From contig CAZIAD010000009.1 in NCBI GenBank assembly GCA_964537555.1, positions 1-64,000 of the forward strand: a DNA stretch of 64,000 nt, given 5' to 3'. The position numbers were made by a program, and so were the translations under genes. The DNA comes from CAYRWR01 sp964537555 (lineage in GTDB: Bacteria; Spirochaetota; Brevinematia; Brevinematales; CAYRWR01). The notes under the pieces are model-generated. The model was given only the letters and a program-made list of their open reading frames with translations. It made no database searches and was not told where the DNA came from. The first letter of the stretch is position 1; each line of letters begins with the position of its first letter. Shown piece by piece: positions 49,923 through 58,949 of the stretch.

Positions 49923-52535
49923 TTATCCCAGAGCTTTTCTGATCAGCTTTTCTGCTTCCTTCAGGGCCTCACCCATTTTAGAGGCATCCTTACCACCGGC
50001 CTGGGCCATATCGGGACGTCCCCCGCCCCCTCCCCCTACAATGGCGGCACAGGCTTTGGCTATGTCACCGGCTTTGATCTTAGCGGTGAGGTCTTTGGTC
50101 ACCCCGGCGGCCAGGGAGACCTTGTCTCCATGGGCAGTAATGAGGAAGATTACGCCGTTCTTTACCTGGCTCTTAAAAGTATCGATCACAGTGACCAGGT
50201 CTTTGGCTTCCATGTCTACCTGCTCGATGATGACGCTGGCTCCCCCTATGTCATGGGCATTCTTCAGCATGTCGGATGTTCCGGAGGCAGCCATCTTCTG
50301 CTTGAGCGCGGCGATCTCCTTGTCTTTCTCCTTGAGCTGGTCCAGGAGAGCCTGAGCTCTTTCCAGGACAGCTGTGTCCTCGCTCTTGAGGATGCCGGCC
50401 AGCTGTCTTAAGGTGTTGTATTCATGCCGGAAGGCCTGCACCGAGTTCATCCCGGTCACAGCCTCCAGACGGCGGGTACCGGCGGAGATGGAGGTCTCAT
50501 TCACGATCTTGATGAGGCCGATGTCGCCGATGCGACGCACATGGGTACCCCCGCACAGCTCCCGGGAGAATCCCTCTACATCGATGACCCGTACTACATC
50601 TCCATACTTTTCCTCGAAGATAGCCATAGCCCCACTGGCCTTGGCCTCGTCCTGCTTCATGTGGCTGATCTTCACAGGCAGGTTGAGCAGTACCTTTTCA
50701 TTCACGATATCTTCTATCTTTTCGATCTCCTGACGGCTCAATCCCTTGGAATGCGTAAAGTCAAAGCGCAGCCGGTCCGGTGACACCAGGGACCCGGCCT
50801 GCTCGGCATGCTCGCCTACTACTATGTGAAGAGCCTTGTGCAGGAGGTGGGTAGCAGTATGGTTGCGGGCAATGGCGCGCTTACGGACATCGTCTACCCT
50901 CAGGAGGACCTTGTCCCCCAGGCTGAAGTGGCCATTGATAATCTTGCCCACATGGAGGATAGAGTCCTCGAATACCTGCGTATCCTGGATCACGATACGG
51001 GCATCGCCTTTCTGGATCACGCCCTGGTCGCCTACCTGACCCCCCTTTTCTCCGTAGAAGGGGGTCTTGTCGCACAGGATAGCTACTTCATCGTTTTCAG
51101 CGGCGGATTCCACCAGGCTATTGTCTTTTATGATATGCTGAATCTTTCCTTCACTCTCGTAGAGGTCCTCCCCCACATAAGTGGAGGGCTTGGCTACACC
51201 GGCCAGAACAGACAGGTCAAAGCTTGCGCCCTTCCAGCTGGCCCGGGCCCGCTCTTTCTGGGCCTCCATAAGCTCCATAAAGGTATCCATATCTGTCTTG
51301 AGGCCCTCGTCCTTGGCTACCTGCTGGGTAAAGTCAAAAGGGAAGCCCATAGAGTCATAGAGCAGGAACACGTCTTCACCGGATACCGTTTTATCTTTGG
51401 ACTTTTTAACCTTGCGGATGATGTCCTGGAGCTTTTCCATTCCTTTGTTCAGGGTGCGGAAGAAAGACTCCTCCTCGGAGTAGATCAGGCCCTTGACCAT
51501 CTCTACCTTTTCCCCTACTTCGGGAAAGGTCTGTTTCATCTGGTCCACTACGATATCCACCAGCTCGTGCAGGAAGGGCCCGTCGAATCCCAGGCTCTTG
51601 CCGTAACGGGTAGCCCGGCGCAGGATCTTGCGCAGGACGTAGCCCCGGCCTTCATTGCTGGGCATGATACCGTCAGCCAGGGCAAAGGTGAGAGCCCGGA
51701 TATGGTCGGCAATGACCCGCATGGCGATGGCATCGTGGCCTTCGTACTTGACACCGGACTTACGGGCCACGGTATCTATAATAGGGGTAAACAGGTCGGA
51801 GTCATAATTGGAGGTCTTGCCCTGTATCACGGACACGATACGCTCAAATCCCATACCCGTGTCCACGTGCTTAGCCGGCAGAGGCTCCAGGGAGCCGTCC
51901 TCCTGGCGGTTGTACTGCATAAAGACCAGGTTCCACAGCTCGATATAGCGGGAGTGGTCGGAATTGACCCAGGCATCGGGACTGCTGTCCGCTTCGGGTC
52001 CCAGATCATAATGTATCTCGGAGCAGGGCCCGCAGGGTCCGGTAGCACCCATTTCCCAGAAGTTTTCCTTGTCCCCGAAGTCCAGCACATGAGTGGGGTC
52101 TATATCCGTCTTGGTCTTCCAGATCTCACGGGCTTCATCGTCGGTATGGTGCACCGAGGCATAGAGCCGGCTCTTGTCCAGCTTCCACACTTCTGTCATG
52201 AGCTCCCAGGCCCAGGTGATGGCTTCTTCTTTATAGTAGTCGCCGAAGCTCCAGTTGCCCAGCATCTCAAATAAAGTATGGTGGTAGGTATCCTTACCCA
52301 CGTCATCAAAGTCATTATGCTTACCTGATACCCGCATACACTTCTGGGTATCCACGGCCCGGGTATAGTCCCGCTTACCCGCTCCCAGAAACACATCCTT
52401 AAACTGGTTCATGCCCGCGTTGGTAAACAGCAGGGTAGGGTCGTTATCAGGCATCAGGGAGGCGCTGGGCACCAGGGCATGGCCCTTTCCCTTAAAGAAG
52501 TCAAAAAACTGCTGGCGGATCTGTTTGGAAGTCAT
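49923..52535 (-). CDS. alaS: Alanyl-tRNA synthetase
   Basis: 870 residues from ATG 52535, six bases after GGAG. An in-frame ATG at 52547 would add four residues and leave no ribosome site. It charges tRNA-Ala. The catalytic core (about 1-240) includes RQQFFDFFKGKGHALVPSASL and FTNAGMNQFKDVFLG. The editing domain has NHTATHLLHKAL (HxxxH) and CGGTHVRRIGDIG. The C-Ala domain ends with AAIVGGGGGGRPDMAQAGG. Full length. No T-box or other leader structure was seen in the short upstream gap. Confidence 0.97.
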   Translation of the reverse strand: MTSKQIRQQFFDFFKGKGHALVPSASLMPDNDPTLLFTNAGMNQFKDVFLGAGKRDYTRAVDTQKCMRVSGKHNDFDDVGKDTYHHTLFEMLGNWSFGDYYKEEAITWAWELMTEVWKLDKSRLYASVHHTDDEAREIWKTKTDIDPTHVLDFGDKENFWEMGATGPCGPCSEIHYDLGPEADSSPDAWVNSDHSRYIELWNLVFMQYNRQEDGSLEPLPAKHVDTGMGFERIVSVIQGKTSNYDSDLFTPIIDTVARKSGVKYEGHDAIAMRVIADHIRALTFALADGIMPSNEGRGYVLRKILRRATRYGKSLGFDGPFLHELVDIVVDQMKQTFPEVGEKVEMVKGLIYSEEESFFRTLNKGMEKLQDIIRKVKKSKDKTVSGEDVFLLYDSMGFPFDFTQQVAKDEGLKTDMDTFMELMEAQKERARASWKGASFDLSVLAGVAKPSTYVGEDLYESEGKIQHIIKDNSLVESAAENDEVAILCDKTPFYGEKGGQVGDQGVIQKGDARIVIQDTQVFEDSILHVGKIINGHFSLGDKVLLRVDDVRKRAIARNHTATHLLHKALHIVVGEHAEQAGSLVSPDRLRFDFTHSKGLSRQEIEKIEDIVNEKVLLNLPVKISHMKQDEAKASGAMAIFEEKYGDVVRVIDVEGFSRELCGGTHVRRIGDIGLIKIVNETSISAGTRRLEAVTGMNSVQAFRHEYNTLRQLAGILKSEDTAVLERAQALLDQLKEKDKEIAALKQKMAASGTSDMLKNAHDIGGASVIIEQVDMEAKDLVTVIDTFKSQVKNGVIFLITAHGDKVSLAAGVTKDLTAKIKAGDIAKACAAIVGGGGGGRPDMAQAGGKDASKMGEALKEAEKLIRKALG

Positions 52536-52547
52536 GGTACGCTCCAT

Positions 52548-52715
52548 TTATAGTATATTTAGTGCATATTTTAATTAAAAAGCCGGTATTTAGCAAGGAG
52601 GGAGCGTAGTCGGATAGTCGAAAGTCTATAGTCAATTGCTGCCAGGACCATGCCATTTGACTAAACCACCTGGCCCATGTTAAAATACTGTCAATAAAAA
52701 AATTAAGGACATGTA
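52548..52715. other. Intergenic gap with TAGTC words and a promoter
   Basis: Between the divergent alaS and CBM21 genes. Near 52607-52634 the word TAGTC or AGTC recurs at short spacing (GTAGTCGGATAGTCG, then AAAGTCTATAGTC). Downstream, TTGACT (52657-52662) and TAAAAT (52681-52686) with an 18-base spacer form a likely promoter for the CBM21 lipoprotein. Confidence 0.5.
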
Positions 52716-53567
52716 ATGAAAAAGAATTCCCTGATACTTCTGCTCTCTGTTTTCCTGGCAGCCACAGGATGTTCTGTAGGCGTGGACGATCTGGACAGCC
52801 TTTCTTCCGGAAATGCTTCCACACTTTCTGTAAACCAGGCCCCGGTAGAGCTCTACTCCGCAGAATGTCTGACCGTCTACAACCTGAGCTACGGCCGCTT
52901 CGGCTATGCCTACATCTATGTCGATGTAGCCAATCTGGCGTATCATAAAAATGTAGAAATCTGGTACAGCGTCGACGGCGGTGCCTGGAAGTCTGCCCCC
53001 TGTGAATACCAGGAAAGCCTGGCCAACAACCGGGAGAGGTGGTTTACTTCCATTCAGCTCTACAGCTATTCCGGGGACTACCCCACTATGAACATTCAGT
53101 TCGCGTTAAAATACACTGTGAACGGCGTCACCTATTGGGATAACAACCAGGGACGGGATTATCACATGACCATCCGCAGATTCCTCACCGGCGGTTCTCA
53201 CCCTACATTTATACTGGGTAATAGCGCACACATCCGTCTCCTGAACTATTCCTATACCACCAACTCTCTGGGACAGGCTGTTTTCAAATCTCAGATAGTA
53301 GTGAAGAATCTGGCCTATCATAAAAATATTATATTTTATTACAGCAGTGATGCCTGGAATAAGATCGGAGCAGCCAGTTATTCCTACCAGTCTACTACAG
53401 CCGGAGGAGAAGAGATCTGGGGGACTGAATTTATCCTGGTCAATGCCCCCTCTCCCATGGAGTTCTATGTGTCCTATGATGTGAATGGACAGAGCTACCT
53501 GGAAGATAATGAGGGAAGAAAATATACGGTGTTTCTGGGTAATCAATGGTGGCATGGTGTCAGGTAA
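52716..53567 (+). CDS. Lipoprotein with two CBM21-type starch-binding domains
   Basis: 283 residues. Lipobox AATGC at residues 15-19. Two copies of a CBM21-like module follow. The first (about 45-155) has VANLAYHKNVEIWYSVDGGAWK and FALKYTVNGVTYWDNNQGRDY. The second (about 165-275) has VVKNLAYHKNIIFYYSSDAW and FYVSYDVNGQSYLEDNEGRKY. CBM21 binds starch or glycogen. No catalytic domain is attached, so it is likely a cell-surface glucan-binding protein. The WDNNQGRDY motif keeps the usual aromatic; the second copy has LEDNEGRKY and may bind less well. Own promoter and terminator. Confidence 0.85.
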   Translation: MKKNSLILLLSVFLAATGCSVGVDDLDSLSSGNASTLSVNQAPVELYSAECLTVYNLSYGRFGYAYIYVDVANLAYHKNVEIWYSVDGGAWKSAPCEYQESLANNRERWFTSIQLYSYSGDYPTMNIQFALKYTVNGVTYWDNNQGRDYHMTIRRFLTGGSHPTFILGNSAHIRLLNYSYTTNSLGQAVFKSQIVVKNLAYHKNIIFYYSSDAWNKIGAASYSYQSTTAGGEEIWGTEFILVNAPSPMEFYVSYDVNGQSYLEDNEGRKYTVFLGNQWWHGVR

Positions 53568-53589
53568 ATATATTTCATTATAAATAAGA

Positions 53590-53622
53590 AAGCCCGTTTC
53601 CTGGAAGAAGCGGGCTTTTTTT
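53590..53622 (+). terminator. Terminator of the CBM21 gene
   Basis: AAGCCCG (53590-53596) and CGGGCTT (53611-53617) with an inner TTC/GAA extension, followed by seven T. Confidence 0.9.
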
Positions 53623-53648
53623 ATCTCAGGGTAATACCCGTCTTATTC

Positions 53649-53677
53649 TTGAGTCATTTGCTTATGATTCCTATAAT
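53649..53677 (+). promoter_or_regulatory. Sigma-70-type promoter
   Basis: TTGAGT (53649-53654) and TATAAT (53672-53677) with a 17-base spacer, 79 bases before the small membrane gene. Confidence 0.7.
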
Positions 53678-53755
53678 AAAAAAGTAAAATGCAGGAGTCT
53701 TACATATTTCTGAAAGTTCTATTTGATGCTGAATACTGATTATAAAGAGGAAAAT

Positions 53756-54139
53756 ATGGATAAGAAGGTATTATGGAAAATTACGGTAATAAGCGGGGCA
53801 GTTCAGTGGTTTTTTATTGGATTAGTCTATATTTTCAGGAAAACAAACAGCCGGCTTTTTAGCACTGCACTCATTATGGATACTAATGCTCAAGCTATAG
53901 TCGAAGCCCCTGCACGGCCTTTTATCAGCCAGATCCCCTTCTTTCCCCTATCCCTGATCCTGGGACTGATCACCCTGGTGTGGAGCATACTTTTCCTGAG
54001 TAAATGGAAGGAAAATAAGGCCGGGCAGAATATATTTGCGCTGGCTATCAATATACCCTTTATACTAATAATCTTCTTTTTGATCCTATTCTCTATGCTC
54101 TTCCAGTCCTGGTCCGGAGCCTCCCTGGGATCGACTTAA
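53756..54139 (+). CDS. Small three-helix membrane protein
   Basis: 127 residues from ATG 53756, behind AGAGGAAAAT. The longer frame from 53723 lacks a ribosome site. Hydrophobic helices lie at about 10-27, 60-80 and 93-117. A polar loop of about 30 residues follows the first helix. No family recognised and no linked genes. The hairpin-rich block at 54271 follows. Confidence 0.55.
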   Translation: MDKKVLWKITVISGAVQWFFIGLVYIFRKTNSRLFSTALIMDTNAQAIVEAPARPFISQIPFFPLSLILGLITLVWSILFLSKWKENKAGQNIFALAINIPFILIIFFLILFSMLFQSWSGASLGST

Positions 54140-54270
54140 ATATTTCTTAGTTGGACCCTATGGCGATACGCCTCAGCACATAGATAGAGGGCTTATCTCC
54201 AAAATCTGAGCCCTGAAAGTTTAAAAGACAGAATCCTTTCAACTCAACCAAGCTCCAATTCCTCGCCGAA

Positions 54271-54540
54271 GTCTGCCTGCTCTTCTCCGCATTGTGCACC
54301 ACACTCTACACCCCGAAAGGGCTGACCTACCCCAGCCTAAACCCCTCCGCCAGGACATTCAGCCCGCTGAGCACAATGCCTGCTAAACCCCCAGCAGACA
54401 TTTCGCGAGGGGATGCACTCCTGTCCCACCGACCAAAAAGGCCTTTTTCTTTGCCAAGCGTTTCTTTTGTGGCTGAACAAAAGAAATGCGGAAAGCCAGC
54501 CGGATGTCTCCGGCATAGGCACCATCAGGGCAGCCTATGC
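54271..54540. repeat. Hairpin-rich non-coding block
   Basis: No gene in 54140-54583. Nested perfect stems: GTCTGC/GCAGAC (54271-54276, 54394-54399), GCATTGTGC/GCACAATGC (54289-54297, 54371-54379) and GGGCTGA/TCAGCCC (54319-54325, 54359-54365). Then come the palindrome AAAAAGGCCTTTTT (54435-54448), a 13-bp hairpin GCGTTTCTTTTGT/ACAAAAGAAATGC (54458-54470, 54477-54489, one G-U), GCCGGA/TCCGGC (54499-54504, 54509-54514) and GCATAGGC/GCCTATGC (54513-54520, 54533-54540). Short frames cross it on both strands but lack ribosome sites. It could be a structured RNA, a folded repeat or a degraded mobile element. Confidence 0.6.
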
Positions 54541-54583
54541 ATAGACTACTACCGCCAGGTGACTCACTGTGGGACAATCAGAC

Positions 54584-56881
54584 CTACAACTCCGCTATAT
54601 ACCGCTCCTGGGTCTGATTTTCCAGGCAGCGCTCCGAACGGTACTGTCGCACCGTAGCGATAGCCTGGTCCGCGGGCAAGCCTTCCTTGAGCTTAAGGTA
54701 GGAGGCTACAATAGTCCCGCTGCGACCTATACCGCCTACGCAGTGTACCAGCACCTTTTCCCCCCGCTGGATATGGGCATCCATCCAGGCCATGGCCTGG
54801 TCCAGCTGTTCCCGGTTAGGCACCCGCTGATCCAGAATGGGCAGGTGCAGCACATCCAGGCCCCGGCCCCGATACTGTTCCAGCAGATCCGGAACCCCGA
54901 AGTCTATGAGCTCATCCGGTGTGACCAGAGTCATCACCCCGGCAATACCCTGGGCCTGTATCACATCCAGGTCCTGAGCCAGGTCCCGGCTCCAGTCTTT
55001 TCGGCCGGGTAATATAGTCATACCGATACGGGCCCGCTCGGTCCCTTCGTAGATATAATTGATAAACAGCTTTTGCTCTTCTATGAGGCTGGTCCTGATA
55101 GTATGGGCCAGGCAGCCACTGGCATAGAGGGCCCATTTCTTCTGCCAGTCATTACACTCGTCAAAGGACAAGGTGTGAACGGAATACCGCAGCATGGCTA
55201 CCCAGGTCTGGAAGGGAGCCTTGTCCAGGCCGATGAGATCATTGTAGAAGGAGCGGAAGATACGGATAGTATCCCAGCATCTCTGTAAGTGCGGTAAGGA
55301 CAGGCCCTGGGGGTACTGAGAGGGAAAAGTCCCGATATTTTCTATATCCAGAAGTGCATCCGTGATCAGGAAGGCCTGCTTCAGCTCGGCCTCGCTGTTT
55401 ATCTTAGTGAAGATATAGAGCAGGTCGTTTTCCAGCTTGATAAGGTCACGCAGCACATGGCCGTAGTGGGTATGGAAAAAGTCGATGATCCAGACATTTT
55501 CCTGGGCATCGATGATGATGTTTTTTCCATTGAGGTCACCATGAATAGTGGCTTTAAAATGCATGGAGGTATTTTCTTCCCTCAGGTCCACCAGGTCTTT
55601 ACTGTAAAACAGCCAGGGATTGTATACCCTGACCCCGGGCAGGATCTCAATATTTTCAGTGGTACTGGGCTTGCCGGTGATGGCTTCCACCCGTTTAAGT
55701 ACCCCACTCTCATATTTAGGATTAAAATCGTAATAGCTCAAGAGGTCCAGCCGCTCAAAATGCTCGGCATCATAGAGCCGGCCCAGCTGCAGCTTAAACA
55801 CCCGGTGTAATATAGAGGTGATCTTTTCCAGATCCTCTCCGGATTCATAGATGTCCTGAAAGGTCCGGACCTGCCCTTCCAGCATAGAAGCATAGCGGTA
55901 CTTGATGGCCCCCCTGTCATCCAGCTCGGCAAAGTCCACGATGTTGGGGGCATTGTTCCCCATGACCTCTTCGATCTGTTCAAAGGCGGTGCGTTCCTGG
56001 GCGATAAGGGAACGGTCCCCGATCTTGATCACAGAGGGCACTTCCCGGTGGCCTTCCTGGTCCCTGGATTTGGCTTTCAGGACTTCATTCCCGGAAAACC
56101 CCCCGTCCAGGCTTTTAAACTGGGCCTCGGAACTTTCCCGGAACAGATAGAGGAGCAGCTTTTCATCAGTGGCTGATACAGTATGCCCGTCGCTAAAAGA
56201 GATATTTTTCGCTGTGATGCGGGAATGAGCCAGGTGGGCATGAGGGATCTTACCATTTAAATAGGAGGTAAAGTCCCCTACTGAGGAATAGACCTGTACA
56301 CCCAGGATATTTTCCAACTGGCGGATGGTCACAAAATGCATGTTACGGGATGAGCTGGCGGTAAGAGCAGAGCATACCGCGATGTCCCAGTCCGGATAGC
56401 GGGTCTTGAGATCGTAGCAGAGAAAGAAGACTTTGGCCTCCGTCCAGACTCCCATAATACCGATTTTCACCTTTTCCCCTTTATATTGATCCAGAGTCTT
56501 CTGCAGATCCGTGTCTATAAAGTCATTGAGGCCTGAGGCATTAATAATGAGCTCTCTGGCACCCGGTTTTCGATATTGCTCAAACACAAACTGTGCTCCC
56601 GGAGTGTCCTTGATGCAGTGGTCTCCGAACTGATGAAGGTGGTCCTGTTGCTGGACATCCTTCCTGTCATGCCAGTCCCGGATATGAATGAGGTCTATAT
56701 CGGCCTGATCATAGGCCCATTGCATGACCCGGTTGACCGGGCCCTGCTCCACCCTCTCTCCCAGGAGGCGGAGAGCTTCGGCATAGCCTACATGGAGAGG
56801 ATTAGGCAGAGGATCGTACTTTTCTATAAGCTTGACAAAGTCATTCTGCAGGCACTGCGTGATCAGTATGGATCGGGACAT
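54584..56881 (-). CDS. Three-domain fusion: isochorismatase-like, APH/TCAD9-like kinase, dual-specificity phosphatase
   Basis: 765 residues. Residues 1-210 look like a cysteine-hydrolase (isochorismatase) fold: Asp in ITQCLQNDF, Lys in HCIKDTPGAQF. The position of the catalytic Cys (GVxTxxCV in the family) reads GVWTEAKVFF, so the Cys is missing. About 250-600 is an aminoglycoside-kinase-like domain with HGDLNGKNIIID (about 447) and WIIDFFHTHYG (about 464), close to the ternary-complex-associated TCAD9 type. About 620-765 is a dual-specificity phosphatase with HCVGGIGRSGT (about 712, Cys and Arg intact). It may sense a ligand and control phosphorylation. AGGAG box before ATG; monocistronic. 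Confidence 0.8.
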   Translation of the reverse strand: MSRSILITQCLQNDFVKLIEKYDPLPNPLHVGYAEALRLLGERVEQGPVNRVMQWAYDQADIDLIHIRDWHDRKDVQQQDHLHQFGDHCIKDTPGAQFVFEQYRKPGARELIINASGLNDFIDTDLQKTLDQYKGEKVKIGIMGVWTEAKVFFLCYDLKTRYPDWDIAVCSALTASSSRNMHFVTIRQLENILGVQVYSSVGDFTSYLNGKIPHAHLAHSRITAKNISFSDGHTVSATDEKLLLYLFRESSEAQFKSLDGGFSGNEVLKAKSRDQEGHREVPSVIKIGDRSLIAQERTAFEQIEEVMGNNAPNIVDFAELDDRGAIKYRYASMLEGQVRTFQDIYESGEDLEKITSILHRVFKLQLGRLYDAEHFERLDLLSYYDFNPKYESGVLKRVEAITGKPSTTENIEILPGVRVYNPWLFYSKDLVDLREENTSMHFKATIHGDLNGKNIIIDAQENVWIIDFFHTHYGHVLRDLIKLENDLLYIFTKINSEAELKQAFLITDALLDIENIGTFPSQYPQGLSLPHLQRCWDTIRIFRSFYNDLIGLDKAPFQTWVAMLRYSVHTLSFDECNDWQKKWALYASGCLAHTIRTSLIEEQKLFINYIYEGTERARIGMTILPGRKDWSRDLAQDLDVIQAQGIAGVMTLVTPDELIDFGVPDLLEQYRGRGLDVLHLPILDQRVPNREQLDQAMAWMDAHIQRGEKVLVHCVGGIGRSGTIVASYLKLKEGLPADQAIATVRQYRSERCLENQTQERYIAEL

Positions 56882-56959
56882 AGGATCTCCTGAAATAAAG
56901 TAATCATATCATAATGCAGTAATTAGGCTTGTCAAGTACCTGTGCAACGACCTGAATGC

Positions 56960-56988
56960 TTGAAACTGCTGAGTAAAACGGTTATAAT
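56960..56988 (+). promoter_or_regulatory. Promoter of the methyltransferase/GNAT operon
   Basis: TTGAAA (56960-56965) and TATAAT (56983-56988) with a 17-base spacer, 68 bases upstream of ATG 57056. Confidence 0.75.
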
Positions 56989-57055
56989 GATTATTAATGT
57001 AACCAGGGTGAACCTATTGACATCCAATTCTTAAATATTTTTGAAGGTTATCCTC

Positions 57056-57757
57056 ATGAAAAGAATCAAATTAAATAAAAATGGTAAGAAATTCTTTATT
57101 CTCTCGGTTTTTACTCCATTTGTGATGGCAGCGATGATACTTGGTATCTCAGGCGCCTGGACTTCCCTGCGCTTATGGATATTTCTGGGAGCATATACTG
57201 TGATGGGATGGGCGACTATAATCATCCTGTGGAGAGCCAATCCCGAGCTGCTCAATCACCGTGGAGAAAAGAAACCGGATAACAAATCCTGGGACCGGAT
57301 CTATGTCAGCCTCATGAACCTGTTCACTGCCCTGGTATTGCCGGTTATAGCCAGCCTGGATATAAGACTGGGCTGGACCTCCCCAGTGTGGGGAACTCCC
57401 AGCCTGGTGGTCGGTTATAGCCTCTATGGAATGGCCATGATATTTACCCTGTGGGCCATGCTGACCAACCGGCATTTTGAGACCAATGTGCGGATACAGA
57501 CCGATCGGGACCATAAAGTGATCGATACCGGGCCTTATGCCTGGATCAGGCATCCCGGATATTTCGGGACCTTTATTTTCTGGATGAGTCTGCCCCTCAT
57601 TCTGGGAAGTATCTGGGCCTTTATCCCTGCCCTGGCTGCTTCTGTAGTGATGATAGCCCGGGCCAGCCGGGAGGACCACACTCTGCAGGAAGAACTGACC
57701 GGCTACCGTGAATACACAAATAAAGTAAGATACAGGATCTTTTATGGTATATGGTAA
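57056..57757 (+). CDS. Isoprenylcysteine carboxyl methyltransferase-family membrane protein
   Basis: 233 residues from ATG 57056; an in-frame TTG at 57041 is less likely. Membrane helices at about 15-35, 40-60, 85-105, 120-140 and 180-200. The C-terminal signature VIDTGPYAWIRHPGYFGTF (about 160-178) and late REDHTLQEELTGYREYTNKVRYR match the ICMT/PEMT/DUF1295 SAM-dependent methyltransferase fold. Substrate unknown: in bacteria these methylate lipids or small thiols. It overlaps the next gene by 14 bases. Confidence 0.85.
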   Translation: MKRIKLNKNGKKFFILSVFTPFVMAAMILGISGAWTSLRLWIFLGAYTVMGWATIIILWRANPELLNHRGEKKPDNKSWDRIYVSLMNLFTALVLPVIASLDIRLGWTSPVWGTPSLVVGYSLYGMAMIFTLWAMLTNRHFETNVRIQTDRDHKVIDTGPYAWIRHPGYFGTFIFWMSLPLILGSIWAFIPALAASVVMIARASREDHTLQEELTGYREYTNKVRYRIFYGIW

Positions 57758-58430
57758 AAAAACAAGGCTTTTATGTCTTCTTACTCTTGGTTTTATCCTT
57801 ACTTCATTTGATGGATTAAACGCATTGCAAATCGAAGGCAGGCAGTATATCCTGCCCGATATTTCATTCAGGATGCTCCACTTTGCTGAAAAAAATATGA
57901 GGCAGGTATTTAATCCCCTTGGGGATCATAGTTTCACCTATCAGCAATTATTACCGGTATTTACCCCCAATACCAATCAATACCAGCTCCTCCTTGCAGA
58001 GGTATTTGGACATAGATTTACTATTATGTCGGTGACCGGGGATTTTCATGGCTGCAGAGACGACTGCCCCCAGAGCACACTCTATATTTTTAAAAGTCAA
58101 TCATCAATGTATGCCCTAAAAGACATGAAGGACTGGAATACCATGCTGGACCGGGAGCATTATTTCCCACAAAAAGACTTACTAAACAGCTACTGTACAC
58201 TGGCATTTAATCTCCTGTACCAGGATAAAAGCCGCCACTCCACAGCCTGGTGGGCCGAACCGGGTGATGCGGTACAGACTCCCTCGGGATCAAATACGGT
58301 GGTCACTTTTCCTGTGCAAAAACTGAACTGGGACTGGGCCGGACGCGGTACCTACACCAACCGCATGCTCATAAAAATGGTCACAGACCCTCAGGGCAGG
58401 ATACTGGATGTACTCAGGGAGAGACTATGA
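57744..58430 (+). CDS. Secreted protein of unknown function in the GNAT operon
   Basis: 228 residues. An N-terminal membrane or signal segment (LLCLLTLGFILTSFDGLNA, about 9-27) is followed by a soluble domain with HGCRDDCPQS (about 109-118), WWAEPGDAVQTPSG and NRMLIKMVTDPQGRILDVL. Cysteines near 112 and 116 could be disulfide-linked. No family recognised. The start lies inside the previous gene (ATG 57744 after AGGA), and the end overlaps the GNAT gene by four bases, so it is translationally coupled on both sides. Confidence 0.65.
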   Translation: MVYGKKTRLLCLLTLGFILTSFDGLNALQIEGRQYILPDISFRMLHFAEKNMRQVFNPLGDHSFTYQQLLPVFTPNTNQYQLLLAEVFGHRFTIMSVTGDFHGCRDDCPQSTLYIFKSQSSMYALKDMKDWNTMLDREHYFPQKDLLNSYCTLAFNLLYQDKSRHSTAWWAEPGDAVQTPSGSNTVVTFPVQKLNWDWAGRGTYTNRMLIKMVTDPQGRILDVLRERL

Positions 58431-58912
58431 TCATCCGTGCCGCCCGTCCTACCGAATGGAAGTATCTGAGCCGGCTCTGTTACGCATCCAAGGCATACTG
58501 GAAGTACCCGGAAAGCTATATGAAGGCCTGGACTAAGGAGCTCACTATCAGCCCGGCCTACCTAAAAGACCATCAGGCCTATGTGCTCAGTGATGAGGGC
58601 GAGATCAAAGCCCTCTATACCCTGGCGGATAATAAAACAGCCCGAAGTTCGGGTACAGTGACCATAGAAGCGGGCCTTTGGCTGGATCATTTTTTCATTC
58701 ACCCAAAGTGGATAGGACAGGGCCTGGGCCGCATCCTGTGGCAGGATGTACTGCAGAAATGCAGGGCTTTGGATGTAAAGAAGATAAGGATGTTTGTAGA
58801 CCCCCATGCCCGGGGATTCTATATAAAGATGGGATGCAGCTTTGTGCGCATGTCTCCATCCAGTATTCCGGGCCGGGAAATACCGGTATTTGAATACCAG
58901 ATTAATACATAA
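58427..58912 (+). CDS. GNAT-family N-acetyltransferase
   Basis: 161 residues. The acetyl-CoA motif A region reads LDHFFIHPKWIGQGLGRILWQDVL (QGLGRI equals the Q/RxxGxG/A loop), followed by KIRMFVDPHARGFYIKMGC. It transfers an acetyl group to an unknown amine. It ends the three-gene operon (ATGA overlap with the upstream gene). Its stop overlaps the arm of a terminator that serves mainly the opposite strand. Confidence 0.9.
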   Translation: MIIRAARPTEWKYLSRLCYASKAYWKYPESYMKAWTKELTISPAYLKDHQAYVLSDEGEIKALYTLADNKTARSSGTVTIEAGLWLDHFFIHPKWIGQGLGRILWQDVLQKCRALDVKKIRMFVDPHARGFYIKMGCSFVRMSPSSIPGREIPVFEYQINT

Positions 58913-58940
58913 AAAGAGGCTGCTTCACTCCAGCAGCCTC
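58911..58940 (-). terminator. Terminator between GNAT and the small membrane gene
   Basis: GAGGCTGCT (58916-58924) and AGCAGCCTC (58932-58940). Read on the minus strand it is followed by TTTTT. On the plus strand the tail is T-poor (TCTCGATCTTT). Confidence 0.85.
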
Positions 58941-58949
58941 TCTCGATCT

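Noticed and set aside
50808..52274. 488-codon open frame on the plus strand opposite alaS
   Set aside because: It mirrors alaS codons, has no ribosome site, and its product is low-complexity without a recognisable domain.
54292..54657. 121-codon plus-strand frame, with minus-strand frames in the same gap
   Set aside because: They cross the hairpin block, lack ribosome sites and have atypical composition; treated as non-coding.
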